A stretch of 64,000 bases of DNA, taken from NCBI RefSeq assembly GCF_026210795.1, contig NC_089435.1, positions 2,728,001 through 2,792,000 on the forward strand, read 5' to 3'. Positions 48,177 through 60,600 of the stretch are shown piece by piece; the first letter of the stretch is position 1; the number at the start of each line of letters is the position of its first letter. The translations under genes and the position numbers were made by a program. The notes beneath the pieces are model-generated. The model worked only from the letters and a program-made list of their open reading frames with translations. It was not told the origin of the DNA and did no database searches. This DNA is from Rhizophagus irregularis. Lineage: Eukaryota > Glomeromycota > Glomeromycetes > Glomerales > Glomeraceae.

Positions 48177-48900
48177 TATTCACCTATTTTACTGACACCT
48201 GTTTCACCGACATAAAATTTACTGACGTAATTTTGCCTACTTGCCATTTTACCGACATCACATTTTCCGAAATTATTTTAACGAATCCTTATTTTGCCGA
48301 CGATCATGAAATTTTGTCCTTATAGTATTAAAAAGCAAGAAATATTTTCAATGACATAAATATTTTGTTTCTAAAATTTCTAACCGTAATATTTGAAAAA
48401 AAAATAGAGAAAAGATTACAAAGGAATAATTAGATTGGTGCTTTTAAAATCTTGCATTTTGTTAATCAGTTTGTTGAACTTCAGCACTTGAAATAATTTG
48501 AAAATTAAGGCGCAGTAAGGAGTGAGGCGCAGCTAATAAATTTTGACTTCCCTAGCGTAACCAGCGTAACCTGAAAAAAATGTCATGAAATGGCCGGCAT
48601 TACGCAACTTGACTGAAATTAAGTGTGGCGCAATTGTGACGAATAATGTGTGACGAATAAGTTTTTACCTACTCGAAAAAAACTAAGTCCCTCAGATACT
48701 TATAGAAAATGGAAACGCAGTGGGGTGTGACGGTTGTGACAAAAAAAGTCACGTGATTTTTCGTGACATTTTTTTCATGTTACGCTGGGAAAGTCATAAA
48801 TTTTTGGTTGAAATGACAAGTCGGGTAATTTTACATGTCGGTAAAATGGAAGTCAGCAAAATGGCGTCGGTTAATTTCATGTCGGTAGAATATTAAAATT
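48177..48900. mobile_element. composite inverted-repeat element with TTTTACCGACAT motifs
   Basis: The left part (48177-48310) carries repeated TTTTACCGACAT-like words. The right part (48825-48900) carries the complementary ATGTCGGTAAAAT words, and both outer ends include ATATTC. Inside there is a second inverted pair: about 48537-48590 (GACTTCCCTAGCGTAAC...GAAAAAAATGTCA) and its complement at about 48762-48803. Between them is a copy of the dispersed ACCTACTCGAAAAAAAC...AAGTCCCTCAGATA repeat. This looks like nested non-autonomous elements. I could not fix the target duplication, so the borders are approximate. Confidence 0.5.
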
Positions 48901-50420
48901 GTACTGTAACCGTTCAGATAAATTTTCTTTTATGGTTCTTACACAAAAAATGTTTACGTACAGTATATAGTTACATGTTGTATCATTATTTTTATTATCA
49001 ATTTATCATATATTAAATATTTATTTGAAAATTAACGTTATCAGTATTTTTATTATAAATTTTGTAATTAAATAATTTTTTGGTAAAAAATGGAATGGGT
49101 TAAAAAGAAGCCTAAAAATTATGGGAAAATATTATTTAAGGAATTAATCTTTATTTTTCTGTCATTGTGATTTAACTAAATTATAAACAAAATCTATTCT
49201 AAAAAGGAAATTTATATATATATCATTTATTCCAGTAAAGTTAGAGCTCCAGGAAATGATCCGGTCGGGAAATGACCAATCGGAAAATTGATTTCAGGAA
49301 AATGATATTCAGGAAGAACCAGTCTATCAATCTTCTCATTTAACAAAATTTACTACATGGCAGTTAAATGAGAGAATCTGACGATCACACATCTGAATCA
49401 AATTTTTTATGACGTGATGACTGTCGTGATGTTGATCCACATAATGTGGAAATATAAATGATTTTATCCGTTATTTCTGTAAAAACTCCTAATTATTATA
49501 CTAATCTACTCTGATCAGCAAATTATAATTCCTTTTTTCATTTAAACATTTAAACATTATATTATTATAATAAAAATTAACAAAAAAAACAAAAAAAATT
49601 CTGCTTGTTATTTAACTACACTAGTGATCTAGATAAACGAAAAAAGATTCAAACACGTGCCATAATGATGATGCGATAATAATTTTTGTAATCGATGGGA
49701 CTAAACTGATATATAAGTGAACCACTCCTCCAGTGCGACAATGAATATGTCAATTTGACTTATTTTTTATGCATCCATACTATTATTAATTTTGAATTAT
49801 TAAATGAATTATAAATATTTTATTATATTTAGTTAATTGACTGGTGACATTGGTCATAATACATATGATTATACGAGAATAATAAAAATATTTCGTAAAT
49901 GGTGATTATTCGAATTAGTTGATCATATTATTGAATGTGTTATCTGATCACGAAAATAATTCCATCGTAATTATTATGTAATAATTATTTTTATATGATT
50001 TAATCTGTAGAGTAGCTGAATACTATAATCACATATACGATCACAGTTGAAGAGATGGGATCTTGGTTATTCTCATACAAAAAAAATGGCTAACGGGTAA
50101 ACAGATTGGAACACTATGTCAAGCACATACTGTAGGTGTCCAGGTTTGATGGTTTTGTTCAGCTTGGCTGCTATAATTTACATCCTAACCATTATCGATT
50201 TCATCAGCTTTGCGTTTATGCGTCAAGGCTGATTCCATCTGCACGGATGTCTGGGAAAATCTCCATAAAAAAAATCATAGTTAACACAAGCCTAATAAAA
50301 GGTTTTATATTGTGAGAAATAAATGAAAACATATAGTTTAGAATCTAAATAGTTTAATTTTTATTATTATATTAATGTCAATTACAAATACATTTGTTAT
50401 TACTTAATTATTATTTATTG
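48901..50420. other. intergenic, AT-rich
   Basis: Short word repetition GGAAAATGA/GGAAATGACC at about 49250-49310. No gene recognised. Confidence 0.45.
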
Positions 50421-50690
50421 ATTAATAAAATTTCATTAAAGGTAGAATTAAATCGAAAGAAAATAGTTAATAGAAAGTTTTGAAAGCTAAAAGTAAGAGC
50501 GAAAACTATAGTAAAATAGATAATAGTCACACAGGGTAAGATTACATTAATTATTATTATTAGATTAATAAAATTTCATTAAAGGTAAAAGTAAATCGAA
50601 AGAAAATAGTTGATAGAAAATTTTGAAAGCTAAAAGTAGAGCGAAAACTATGTAAAATAGATAATAATCACACAGGGTAAGATTACAATA
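50421..50690. repeat. tandem duplication, about 143-bp unit
   Basis: Unit 1 at 50421-50563 and unit 2 from 50564 share ATTAATAAAATTTCATTAAA..., AAATCGAAAGAAAATAGTT and ...CACACAGGGTAAGATTACA, with only scattered substitutions and small indels. It lies just downstream of the secreted-protein gene (minus strand). Confidence 0.8.
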
Positions 50691-50804
50691 TAATAGAACT
50701 TAAGGTTCTGATGATCAGAATCCGTTAAAAATTAATGGTTGAAAAAAAGAAATCGTGTAACATTTTGCTAAAGTTGGTTTAGCATTCGAATACATCCCAA
50801 GAAT

Positions 50805-51228
50805 CTATAGTACCATGAAAGTGCCAACATTTATCCCATCATTATTGAATGGGCCACGCCATTTATCTTCTTCAGTAGACGCACCAACTCTAAAAGCAAG
50901 CCAATATGATTGCACGTTATCAGGAACTAGTTATAACCAACATGAGCCCATTCGCCCTGTATGTCAATTGCACCAGAATCACCATGCCAATCAAAGTTCC
51001 CTTTTTTATTTTCTAAGACGGTTGCTGTATTAGTCCATGTACCAGCAGTTACCTTGTTATGTATCCATACGGTATGGTCCGCATACACTTATTTCAATAG
51101 AAAGTTATTAGAACAGATGATTATTAGTTATTTTGTCATGATTATTAAAAATTACCTTCAGTGAACGGCGTTAAGACTTGGATAAAAATGATTGCAACGA
51201 TTATGGTAAAAGAAAAGGAAGATTTCAT
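50805..51228 (-). pseudogene. small secreted protein gene (effector-like), one frameshift
   Basis: Minus strand. Exon 1 (51228-51156) encodes 24 residues that form a good signal peptide: MKSSF, a hydrophobic core, then TPFTEG. A GT-AG intron (51155-51088) leads in phase into exon 2, which reads about 52 Trp- and Gly-rich residues (HTVWIHN, FDWHGDSG, GEWAHVGY) to a stop at 50929-50927. At the same point another frame continues with equally protein-like sequence (VPDNVQSYW...WRGPFNNDGINVG) to a stop at 50807-50805. The simplest view is one secreted protein of about 120 aa with a 1- or 2-base indel, real or a sequencing error. A natural short form of about 77 aa is possible. The family is not recognised. 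Few cysteines, so not a typical Cys-rich effector. Confidence 0.62.
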
Positions 51229-52312
51229 GGCGAATAAACTTTTTTTTTTTCAGTAGAGCTAGTGAGGAATTTTCCGGAGCCTTTTATTAGACACTTGGCT
51301 GATCTCAGTCATGTGAACAAAAATTAGCAATAAATGTTCTCTCCATTCTACTTTCTGTTTTATCCCTTAATATAATACGGAGAATGATGCAAATCTGAAT
51401 GATCATGTTAGATGATTGAATAAATGACAATGGCAGATTGATTTATTATAAACAACTATAAGTAAAATCATTAGCTGAGGTACTTAGAAAATGTAGGTGA
51501 TAATGATAATAACAAAAGTTATAATGAAAATATCTAAATAAAAAAGGACCGCATGTTTCCAAAAGTCTCTGATACCTTCTTTCTAATTCATGGTTGGCCT
51601 TTGGTCGGCCTTTATTATGGGTTTAATATACGTCGTAAACTAGAGCTGTGACCCGCCAGAATTCAGTAAATCAATATTCGAGTATTCCTGGTAATCCTTA
51701 GGATGCTAATAATCCTTATTGATTTGCGATCGGATCATACCTAAATAAAAAAGGCTTAGCGGGTATTACTCGTTTTATACTTTACCATATATGACCCGAG
51801 TAATATCCTGGTATGCTCTGGTAAATAATTTTATAAAATTTAAAAGTTTAACGCATTTTTATTGTTAAATTTGAAAACAATACATTTTTGTAATTTTATG
51901 GTTACTGTAAATTTAATAAAAAAATAAAATTGTTCTTTACTTCACTACCACTATTTTAATAAAATATCATTTACTTATTTCAACTTTTTTCCGTTAGTAG
52001 CCTTAATTAAAATTAAAATACATTAATAAAATGAGTATGTTTATTTTGGAAAGTAAGATTCAGATTACTGCAAGTTTATTCTCACCATATGGAGGGCGAA
52101 TATTAATCAACTGCTGTTCCGCCTTAAAAAGAGTTTTTTTTTTAATATATTTGCTCATTTTCTATTTCGGATCATCTATAGAGACTGCCGATAAAAGATT
52201 TTCCAGTTAACTGTTGATGAATTTTTCCAGGACCTGAGCAATATAGATAACAAGAAAGGTCAAAAAATTTATAATAGCTCTACGCAAGGTTTTTATTAAT
52301 CAAACTCAACAT
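51229..52312. other. intergenic
   Basis: Upstream region of the secreted-protein gene, with a poly-A (poly-T on plus) run close to its start. GC-richer patch around 51600-51830 without a frame. Confidence 0.45.
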
Positions 52313-52320
52313 GTGAATTC

Positions 52321-52453
52321 GGGTCTGGTACAAAATCCCGAATGTCAAAATCCCGAAAATCCCGAACCGGGCAGCATTATGCTTAATGTTGGCCAATATT
52401 TCGGGATTTCGTACCATTCGGGATTTTGACATTCGGGATTTTGTACGGATCCC
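52321..52453. mobile_element. MITE, 133 bp, 37-bp terminal inverted repeats, 8-bp TSD
   Basis: The target duplication GTGAATTC is perfect at 52313-52320 and 52454-52461. The inner 30 bases of the inverted repeats (starting GTACAAAATCCCGAATG) are identical. The outer seven bases (GGGTCTG against GGGATCC) differ partly. Only about 59 bp lie between the arms. The TSD length points to a hAT-type (or Mutator-type) transposase acting in trans. Confidence 0.87.
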
Positions 52454-52461
52454 GTGAATTC

Positions 52462-52935
52462 ACTAATTGCCTAAAAATAAGCAATCAAATCATATGCCCT
52501 TATAAAATTTTTTAGTACGAAAAATCACAATAATAAAATACGTTGATAATTTCTAATTATTGTCATTTTATTTTCATTTTATCAATTAGCGATACATTTC
52601 ATCATTTTTCAATAATGTCATCACAACCAAAATATTCATCACATTCCCTATTAGCTTAGTATACTACCATCAATTAAAACATTGTTTCTGAGATATGATG
52701 TCACTAATAGAAATGTTATTAAGAATTTTCATAATTAAATATTGCCCAATTTATCCACAAAATAAAAAAAATAAGCAATCATAACATATGACTTATTGAA
52801 AATCCTGCCAAAATTAAGCAAATAAAGAATATGACGTTAGCAATAAATATCGTTAATTTTAAGTAAATATAACCTGTCAAAACGGCATGTGGCTAAGCAA
52901 ATAATATTGTTCCCTATGGTATCAGGGCATTTCAC
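52462..52935. other. intergenic, AT-rich
   Basis: No gene or element recognised. Confidence 0.4.
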
Positions 52936-53095
52936 TGAAGGCTGTTTCGCCGAAACCCATTTTGCCAAAGCCATTCGCCGAAGAATGTTTCGCCGAAGGG
53001 ACGTTTTGCCGAAGAGACGTTTTGCCGAAGAGACGTTTCGCCGAAGCTATTTCGCTGAATAGGTTATTTTGCCGAATGGACATTTGCCGAAACAT
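52936..53095 (+). repeat. TTTCGCCGAA-word repeat tract
   Basis: About a dozen imperfect copies of TTTYGCCGAA(R) in one orientation within 160 bp, including GACGTTTTGCCGAAGA repeated twice in tandem. It is strikingly GC-rich for this window. The GCCGAAA word also dominates the MITE at 2715-2959. It gives a fortuitous 67-codon frame that I do not count as a gene. Confidence 0.7.
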
Positions 53096-53953
53096 TATTT
53101 ATTACATTTGTTTATTTTATTGTTTTTTTACACCTATGATTAAGCCACTTTTCATCATCAATTAGCTAATCTTCAAATAAATGTACAGATCCCAAATAAA
53201 CTACAGTATATACAGAGGGCGGCCACTGGGCGGCCAATGTTATACGGACAGTTAAAGATATTTCAGTATCTAGTGATTAAAATTTTATGAATTTATATTC
53301 ATTATATTGATCTCATTGAGAGGATTCGAATGATAATAAAATCGTCTTTGCATGATCAATATTCAGTGTACAATTACGCTTTAAAAGATTTAGACGTTTA
53401 CTATGATATTTTTTGATGCGATAATTGGATTTTCATGATCTTTATCTCATTGTATTCACCTCATCGAGACGATCCAAATGATGTAAATATATATCGATTG
53501 GGTCAATATTGACCGAATTACAATATTTTTATTTTTTTGAATTTTTAACTAATTATTATACTAGTTGTACAAATTAAAAAAATTCTGAAAAGTATGAAGT
53601 GTAAGAGTTTGTTTATTATAACTGTAAGTATAAATTTATATTACATTAACAAGAGGTCATTTTCATGGGGTAGGTGAAAGTTATTGTAAAAAAAAATGAC
53701 CAATTTATAAATATGCAAATTGTTGATCTCCCTTTTATAAATAAGCTTCGTTAAAATAAATAAATTAATAAAATGAATAAACAAATGATGTTTTCTATTT
53801 ATAATGAGTAAATTAAGTATAGAGAAATGACAGATTTCGGTTTATTATAAGTTAAAATAGTAAAATAGTAAAAATTTAAGGGAATTACTAAACGTCGCCT
53901 AGGTGATTGTTGCCTGGGGTTTTTTTTTCAAATATGTCACATGATGTACAATA
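53096..53953. other. intergenic
   Basis: Two loosely similar stretches (about 53305-53370 and 53448-53512, both around ATTGATCTCAT/TCACCTCAT-CGAGA-GAT and ending TCAATATT) may be an old duplication. No gene. Confidence 0.4.
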
Positions 53954-53955
53954 TA

Positions 53956-54141
53956 CAGTTCACCCTCGCTATAGTGAAGCTCATGGGCTGAAGGTTAAGA
54001 TTCACTATAGTAAGGGATTCACTATAGCGAAGGTGAACTGTATTAAGAATTATTATTTATATAGAAAATCCGTACCTGAGCTTTTCTTTACTATAGCAAA
54101 TTATTCACTATATAAAAATTCACTATAGCGAGGGAGAACTG
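53956..54141. mobile_element. pogo/Tc1-mariner-like MITE with a nested third terminus
   Basis: The ends CAGTTCACCCTCGCTATAGTGAA (left) and its complement (right) match at 22 of 23 positions and are flanked by TA at 53954-53955 and 54142-54143. A third, inverted terminus lies inside at about 54018-54040, again followed by TA (54041-54042), so 53956-54040 alone is a complete 85-bp element. TA target sites and CAGTT.ACCCTCG-type ends fit pogo/Tigger relatives of the Tc1-mariner superfamily. Confidence 0.85.
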
Positions 54142-54350
54142 TATAGAGTAAATTTATTGATCGGTTGACAGCTGGTTTTTTTAACTTAGCTAAATTTTTG
54201 ATTGGCTAAACTTAAAATTTTATCGCAAAAGATATTTTTAAAAAAAAAAAATTTTTGCAAACATATTTATTCAAAATAATCTTATCCAATGAAATTTTAT
54301 TTGCAAATATTAAAATTTATTATATAGTTTAATAGTAAATAGTATATTAG

Positions 54351-54459
54351 CCCTATAAAAAAAATTCTGGAAAAAACTCCGGTAAATGATCATTTTTCTA
54401 ATTTTTATTCCGAAGAAACTCAGACACGTGATCATTTTTCCGAAAAATTTTTTATAGGG
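54351..54459. mobile_element. MITE, 109 bp, CCCTATAAAAAA ends
   Basis: CCCTATAAAAAA at the left and its complement at the right, with arms of about 24 bases (about 20 matching). It is flanked by TAG at 54348-54350 and 54460-54462, consistent with a 3-bp target duplication. A CACGTGAT site lies inside at 54425. Confidence 0.65.
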
Positions 54460-54660
54460 TAGCGTAACCTATTGTAGAATTGGCGGACTCACAAAGTATA
54501 ATTATTATATTACTAGTATACTTTATTAAATGAAAAATTTATTATGAAAGGTGAGTTTAAATAATAAATTTATTAAAATATAAAGAAATAAATGCCAAAA
54601 ATAGATTCAATTACAACTTTCATATCAAATAATGAAACACGAATTTTTATTTTAATTTTC

Positions 54661-57600
54661 TTATTTATTTAAAAGAATATCTATGTGTTCTTTGGCTTTT
54701 TGACATCCATTTTCTATTGCCTTCTTATAACAATAGATTGCATTATCTAAATTTTTTTCTACTCCTTCGCCTTGTTCATATAAAAATGCAAGACTTCTTT
54801 GCGCATCAACATTTCCTCCTATTGCAGCTATTTTATATAATTCAAATGCCCTTACTTTATCTATATCAGCTCCAAATCCTTTCTCATAGCAATATCCTAA
54901 TTTATATTGAGCATCAACAAATCCTTGGTTAGCAGACTTTTTATAGAACTCAAATGTTCTAATACTACATTTCCATACGCCTTTGCCCAATTCATAACAT
55001 TCACCTAATTTATATAATGCAAATTTATTATCATCTTCTGCAGCCTCATGATACCAATGAAAAATTTGATTTAAGTCGTTTAATGTTTCTATATCATTTT
55101 TACCAAAATAATTTTGTACATAATTATCTTCAGTTGCCTTGCTATATGTTTCAAATCCTTTTTCTTTGTTAACTGCAGTTCCAATACCTTTTACGTAACA
55201 ATATCCAAGTTGAAAAATTGCACTTATATATCCAGCATTAGCTGATTTTTTGTAAAATTTAAATGCTTTCACAAAATTTTGTTTAACACCTATTCCAAGT
55301 TCATAAAAACTACCTAAATTATATTGTGCTACTTCATTTCCATTTTCTGCTGCTTTATTACACCAGTAAATAGCTTTCTCTAGATTCTTTTCTATTATCT
55401 CACCATTTAGATACAAAATTACGAGAACATTTTGTGCAGAAATATGTCCTTTTTCAGCAGCTGTTTTATATAATTCAAATGCTTTCGTTTCATTAATTTC
55501 AGTTCCAACTCCAACATTATAATAATATCCAAGTAATAATTGAGCATTTAAATGGCCTTGATCTGCAGCTAATTTACATAATTCGAATGCTTTTGTTTTA
55601 TTAACTTCAGTTCCAATTCCAAAATTATAACAATATCCAAGTTGATAATTAGCATCTAGATGGCCCCTATCAGCAGCTATTTTATATAGTTCGAATGCTT
55701 TTATTTTATTAACTTCGGTTCCGATTCCAAAATTATAACAATTTCCAAGTCGATAATGAGCATCTAGATGGTCTTTTTCAGCAGCTATTTTATATAATTT
55801 ATATGCTTTTGTTTTATTAATTTTAGTTCCAACTCCAACATTATAATAATATCCAAGTAATAATTGAGCATTTAAATGGCCTTGATCTGCAGCTATTTTA
55901 CATAATTCGAATGCTTTTGTTTTATTAACTTCGGTTCCAATTCCAAAATTGTAAAAATATGCAAGTCGATAATGAGCATCTAAATGGCCTTGATTTGCAA
56001 CTATTTTATATGATTCAAATGCTTTTGTTTTATCAACTTCAGTTCCAATTCCAAAATCATAACAATTTCCAAGTTGATAGTGAGCATTTTGTTGGCCTTC
56101 ATTTGCAGCAATTTTATATAATACAAATGCTTTTATTTTATCAAATTCAGTTCCAATTTCAAAATTATAACAATATTTAAGTCGGTTATAAGCATCTAAA
56201 TGACCGTTTTCAGCAGCTATTTTATATAGTCCAAATGCTTTTGTTTTATTAATTTCAGTTCCAATTCCAAAATCATAACAATTTCCAAGCCGGTAATGAG
56301 CATTTAAATGCCCTTTTTCAACAACTATTTTATATAATTCATATGCTTTTGTTCCATTAATTTCAGTTCCAATTCCAAAATCATAACAAGATCCAAGCAA
56401 ATATTGTGCATCTAAGTGGCCTTTATTTGCAGCTATTTTATATAATTTGAATGCTTTTGCTTCATCAGCTTCAGTTCCAATTCCATAATTGTAACAATAT
56501 CCAAGTTGGTATTGAGCATCTAAATGGTCTTTTTTAGCAGCTATTTTATATAATTTAAATGCTTTTGTTTTATTAATTTCAGTTCCAATTCCAAAATTAT
56601 AACAATATCCAAGTTGATAATAAGCATCTAAATGGCCTTTCTCAGCAGCCAATTTGTATAATTCAATTGCTTTTACTCCATTAAGTTCAGTTCCAATTCC
56701 AAAATCATAACAAGATCCAAGTCGGTATTGAGCATTTAAATGGCCTTTATCTGCAGCCATTTTATATAATTCAAATGCCTTTGTTTCATCAATTTCAGTT
56801 CCAATTCCAAAATTGTAGCAATATCCAAGTTGATATTGAGCATCCAAATGGTCTTTTTCAGCAGCTATTTTATATAATTCAAATGCTTTTATTTTGTTAA
56901 CCTCTGTTCCAATTCCAAAATCATAACAATATCCAAGTTGATATTGAGCATCTAAGTGATCTTTTCTTGCAGCAATTTTATATAATTCATATGCTTTTGT
57001 TTTATCAACTTCAGTTCCGATTCCAAGATTGTAGCAATGTCCAAGTTGATATTGAGCATTTAAATGATATTCTTTTGCAGCTATTTTATATAATTCAAAT
57101 GCTTTTGTTTTATCAACTTCAATTCCAATTCCATAATTGTAGCAATATCCAAGTTGATATTGTGCATCTAAGTGGCCTTTATCTGCAGCTGTTTTATATA
57201 AATTTAATGCTTTTATTTCATCAATTTCAGTTCCAATTCCATAATTGTAACAATACCCAAGTTGATATTGAGCATCCAAATTGTCTTTTTTAGCAGCTAT
57301 TTTATATAATTCAAATGCTTTTGTTTCATCAACTTCAATTCCAATTCCAAAATTATAACAATATTTAAGTCGATTATAAGCATCTAAATGGCCTTTTTCA
57401 GCAGCTATTTCATATAGTTCAAATGCTTTTGTTTTATTAATTTCAGTTCCAATCCCAAAATCATAACAATTTCCAAGTCGATAATAAGCATCTAAATGGT
57501 CTTTTTTAGCAACTATTTTATATAATTCAATTGCTTTTGTCCCATTAAGTTCAGTTCCAATTCCAAACTCATAACAATTTCCAAGTCGATAATGAGCATC

Positions 57601-60600
57601 TAAATGGTCTTTATCTGCAGCTATTTTATATAATTCATAAGCTTTTGTTTCATCAACTTCAGTTCCGATTCCAAAATTATAACAATATCCAAGTTGATAT
57701 TGAGCATCTAAATGATCTTTTTCAGCAGCTGCTTTATATAATTCAAATGCTTTTATTTTGTTAACCTCAGTTCCAATTCCAAAATCGTAACAATATCCAA
57801 GTTGATATTGTGCATTTAAGTGATCTTTTTTCGCAGCAATTTTATATAATTCATATGCTTTTGTTTTATCAATTTCAGTTCCAATTCCATAATTGTAGCA
57901 ATATCCAAGTTGATATTGCGCATTTGAATGATCTTTTTTTGCAGCAATTTTATATAATTCATATGCTTTTGTTTTATCAATTTCAGTTCCAATTCCATAA
58001 TTGTAACAATATCCAAGTTGATATTGTGCATCTAAATGGCCTTTTTCTGTAGCTATTTTGTATGATTTAAATGCTTTTGTTTTATTAATTTCAGTTCCAA
58101 TTCCAAAATTATAACAATTTCCAAGTTGATATTGTGCATCTAAATGGCCTTTTTTTGCAGCAATTTTATATAATTCAAATGCTTTTGTTTTATCAACCTC
58201 AGTTCCAATTCCAAAATCGTAACAATATCCAAGTTGGTATTGAGCATCTAAATGATTTTTTTCAGCAGCTATTTTATATAATTCAAATGCTTTTGGTTCA
58301 TCAGTTTCAGTTCCAATTCCAAAATTATAACAATATCCAAGTTGATATTGAGCATCTAAATGATCCTTTCTTGCAGCAATTTTATACAATTCATATGCTT
58401 TTGTTTCATCAGATTCAGTACCAATTCCAAAATTGTAGCAATATCCAAGTTGATATTGAGCATTTAAATGGTCTTTTTCAGCTGCTATTCTATATAATTC
58501 AAATGATTTTGTTTTATCAACTTCAGTTCCAATTCCAAAATTGTAACAATATCCAAGTTGATATTGAGCATCTAAGTGGTCTTTTTCTGCAGCTATCTTA
58601 TATAATTTATATGCTTTTGTCTCATTAATTTTAGTTCCAATTCCATAATTGTAACAATATCCAAGTTGATATTGAGCATCTAAATGATCTTTTTTTGCAG
58701 CAATTTTATATAATTCATATGCTTTTGTTTTATCAACTTCAGTTCCAATTCCATAATTGTAACAATATCCAAGTTGATATTGGGCATTTAAATAACCTTT
58801 TTCAGCAACTATTTTATATAACTCAAATGCTTTTGCTTCATCAACCTCAGTTCCAATTCCAAAATTATAACAGTATCCAAGTTGATATTGACCGTCTAAT
58901 TGGTCTTTATCTGCAGCTATTTTATATAATTCAAATGCCTTTGTTTTATTAATTTCAGTTCCAACTCCAAAATCATAACAATATCCAAGTTGATATTGAG
59001 CATCTAAATGGCCTTTTTTTGCAGCTATTTTATATAGTTCAATTGCTTTTGTTATATCAACTTCAGTTCCAATTCCAAAATTATAACAATATCCAAGTTG
59101 ATATTGAGCATCTAAATGATCTTTTTCAGCAGCTATTTTATATAATTCAAAAGCTTTTTCTTCATCAACTTCAGTTCCAATTCCAAAATTGTAGCAATAT
59201 CCAAGTTGATATTGACCATCTAAATGATCTTTTCGTGCAACAATTTTATATAATTCAAATGCTTTTGTTTTATCAACTTCAGTTCCAATTCCAAAATTAT
59301 AACAATATCCAAGTTGATATTGAGCATCTAAATGATCCTTTCTTGCAGCAATTTTATAAAATTCAAATGCTTTTGTTTCATTAGCTTCAGTTCCAATTCC
59401 GAAATTATAACAATATCCAAGTTTATATTGTGCATCTAAAAATCCTTGCTCAGCCGATTTTTGATATAATATAAAAGCTTTTCTATTATTTTTTTTCACA
59501 CCTTTACCATCTTCATAACAACTACCGAGATCATATTGTGCAATTTTATAACCACTTTCTGCTGCCTTTTGGAAATAATAAAATGCTTTTTTATAATTTT
59601 GCTTTGTTCCAGTACCATTGTAATTATTAACTCCAATTCGTCTTAATCCCTCAAAATATATTGTTTTATGAATTTTAATTTCTATATTTTTGTTTTTTTT
59701 GACACTAGTTCTCTTATAATTTTGTTCAAGAATGCACTTTGCAATAATACTTCCATTATTTGCTGCCTTTTCATACCAATTGAAAGCTTGATCTTTATCA
59801 ATTTCTGTTCCAACTCCATAATAATAACAATTTCCAAGCTGATATTGAGCATCTGTGATTTCATTTTCCGCTAATATTTGATAATATTTAAATGCTTTAG
59901 ATTCATTTTTTTCTATTCCTTTTCCTAATCTGTAACAATTTACAAGATAAAGTTTTGCAGTTGTATTTCCATTATTGGTCGCTTTTTTATACCATTCAAT
60001 ATATCCATTATCATTAGTATTTTTAATTCCAATATTAAATTCATAGCAATATCCTAAATAAAATTGTCCAACAATACTTTTATTTTCTACAGCCCTTTGA
60101 TACCATTTAAATGATAAATTTTTATTCTCTTCAGTTCCATATCCATCATTATAACATTTGGCAAGATAAATTTGTGCTATTGAGTAGTTATTTTCTGCTG
60201 CTTCTGAAAATAACTCAAATGCTTTATTGTCATCTTCTTCTACTCCAATACCATAATAATAAAATAATCCAAAAAGCCAAATATAATCTGCTTTATCTTG
60301 ATTATTTATAAGCCAATTAATAAGATCATTTATTATAATTTGATTAGATTGTAATGTTATTTGATCAATTAATTGTTGAATTTGATCAAAAGTATAACCC
60401 TTATCATGCTTTTTAATAATAAATGTAATTAATTTATCAACGAATGAATCGTTAACAATATCAAATCTTGAATCAGATGAATCCTTTGATAAATTCGTCT
60501 GAATTGATGTGCTAGATTGATTGCTATTAAGATTCATTATCTGCGCTGATTGAATAGATGCCTGATCTTGTAAACTGCCAATATCATTTAGTATTTTATC

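Noticed and set aside
50815-51164. Plus-strand frames at 50815-51033 and 50961-51164
   Set aside because: They overlap antisense to the minus-strand gene with signal peptide and intron, which has the better protein-like composition.
52962-53165. 67-codon frame with repeated RR(F/D)AE-like words
   Set aside because: Translation of the TTTCGCCGAA word tract only.
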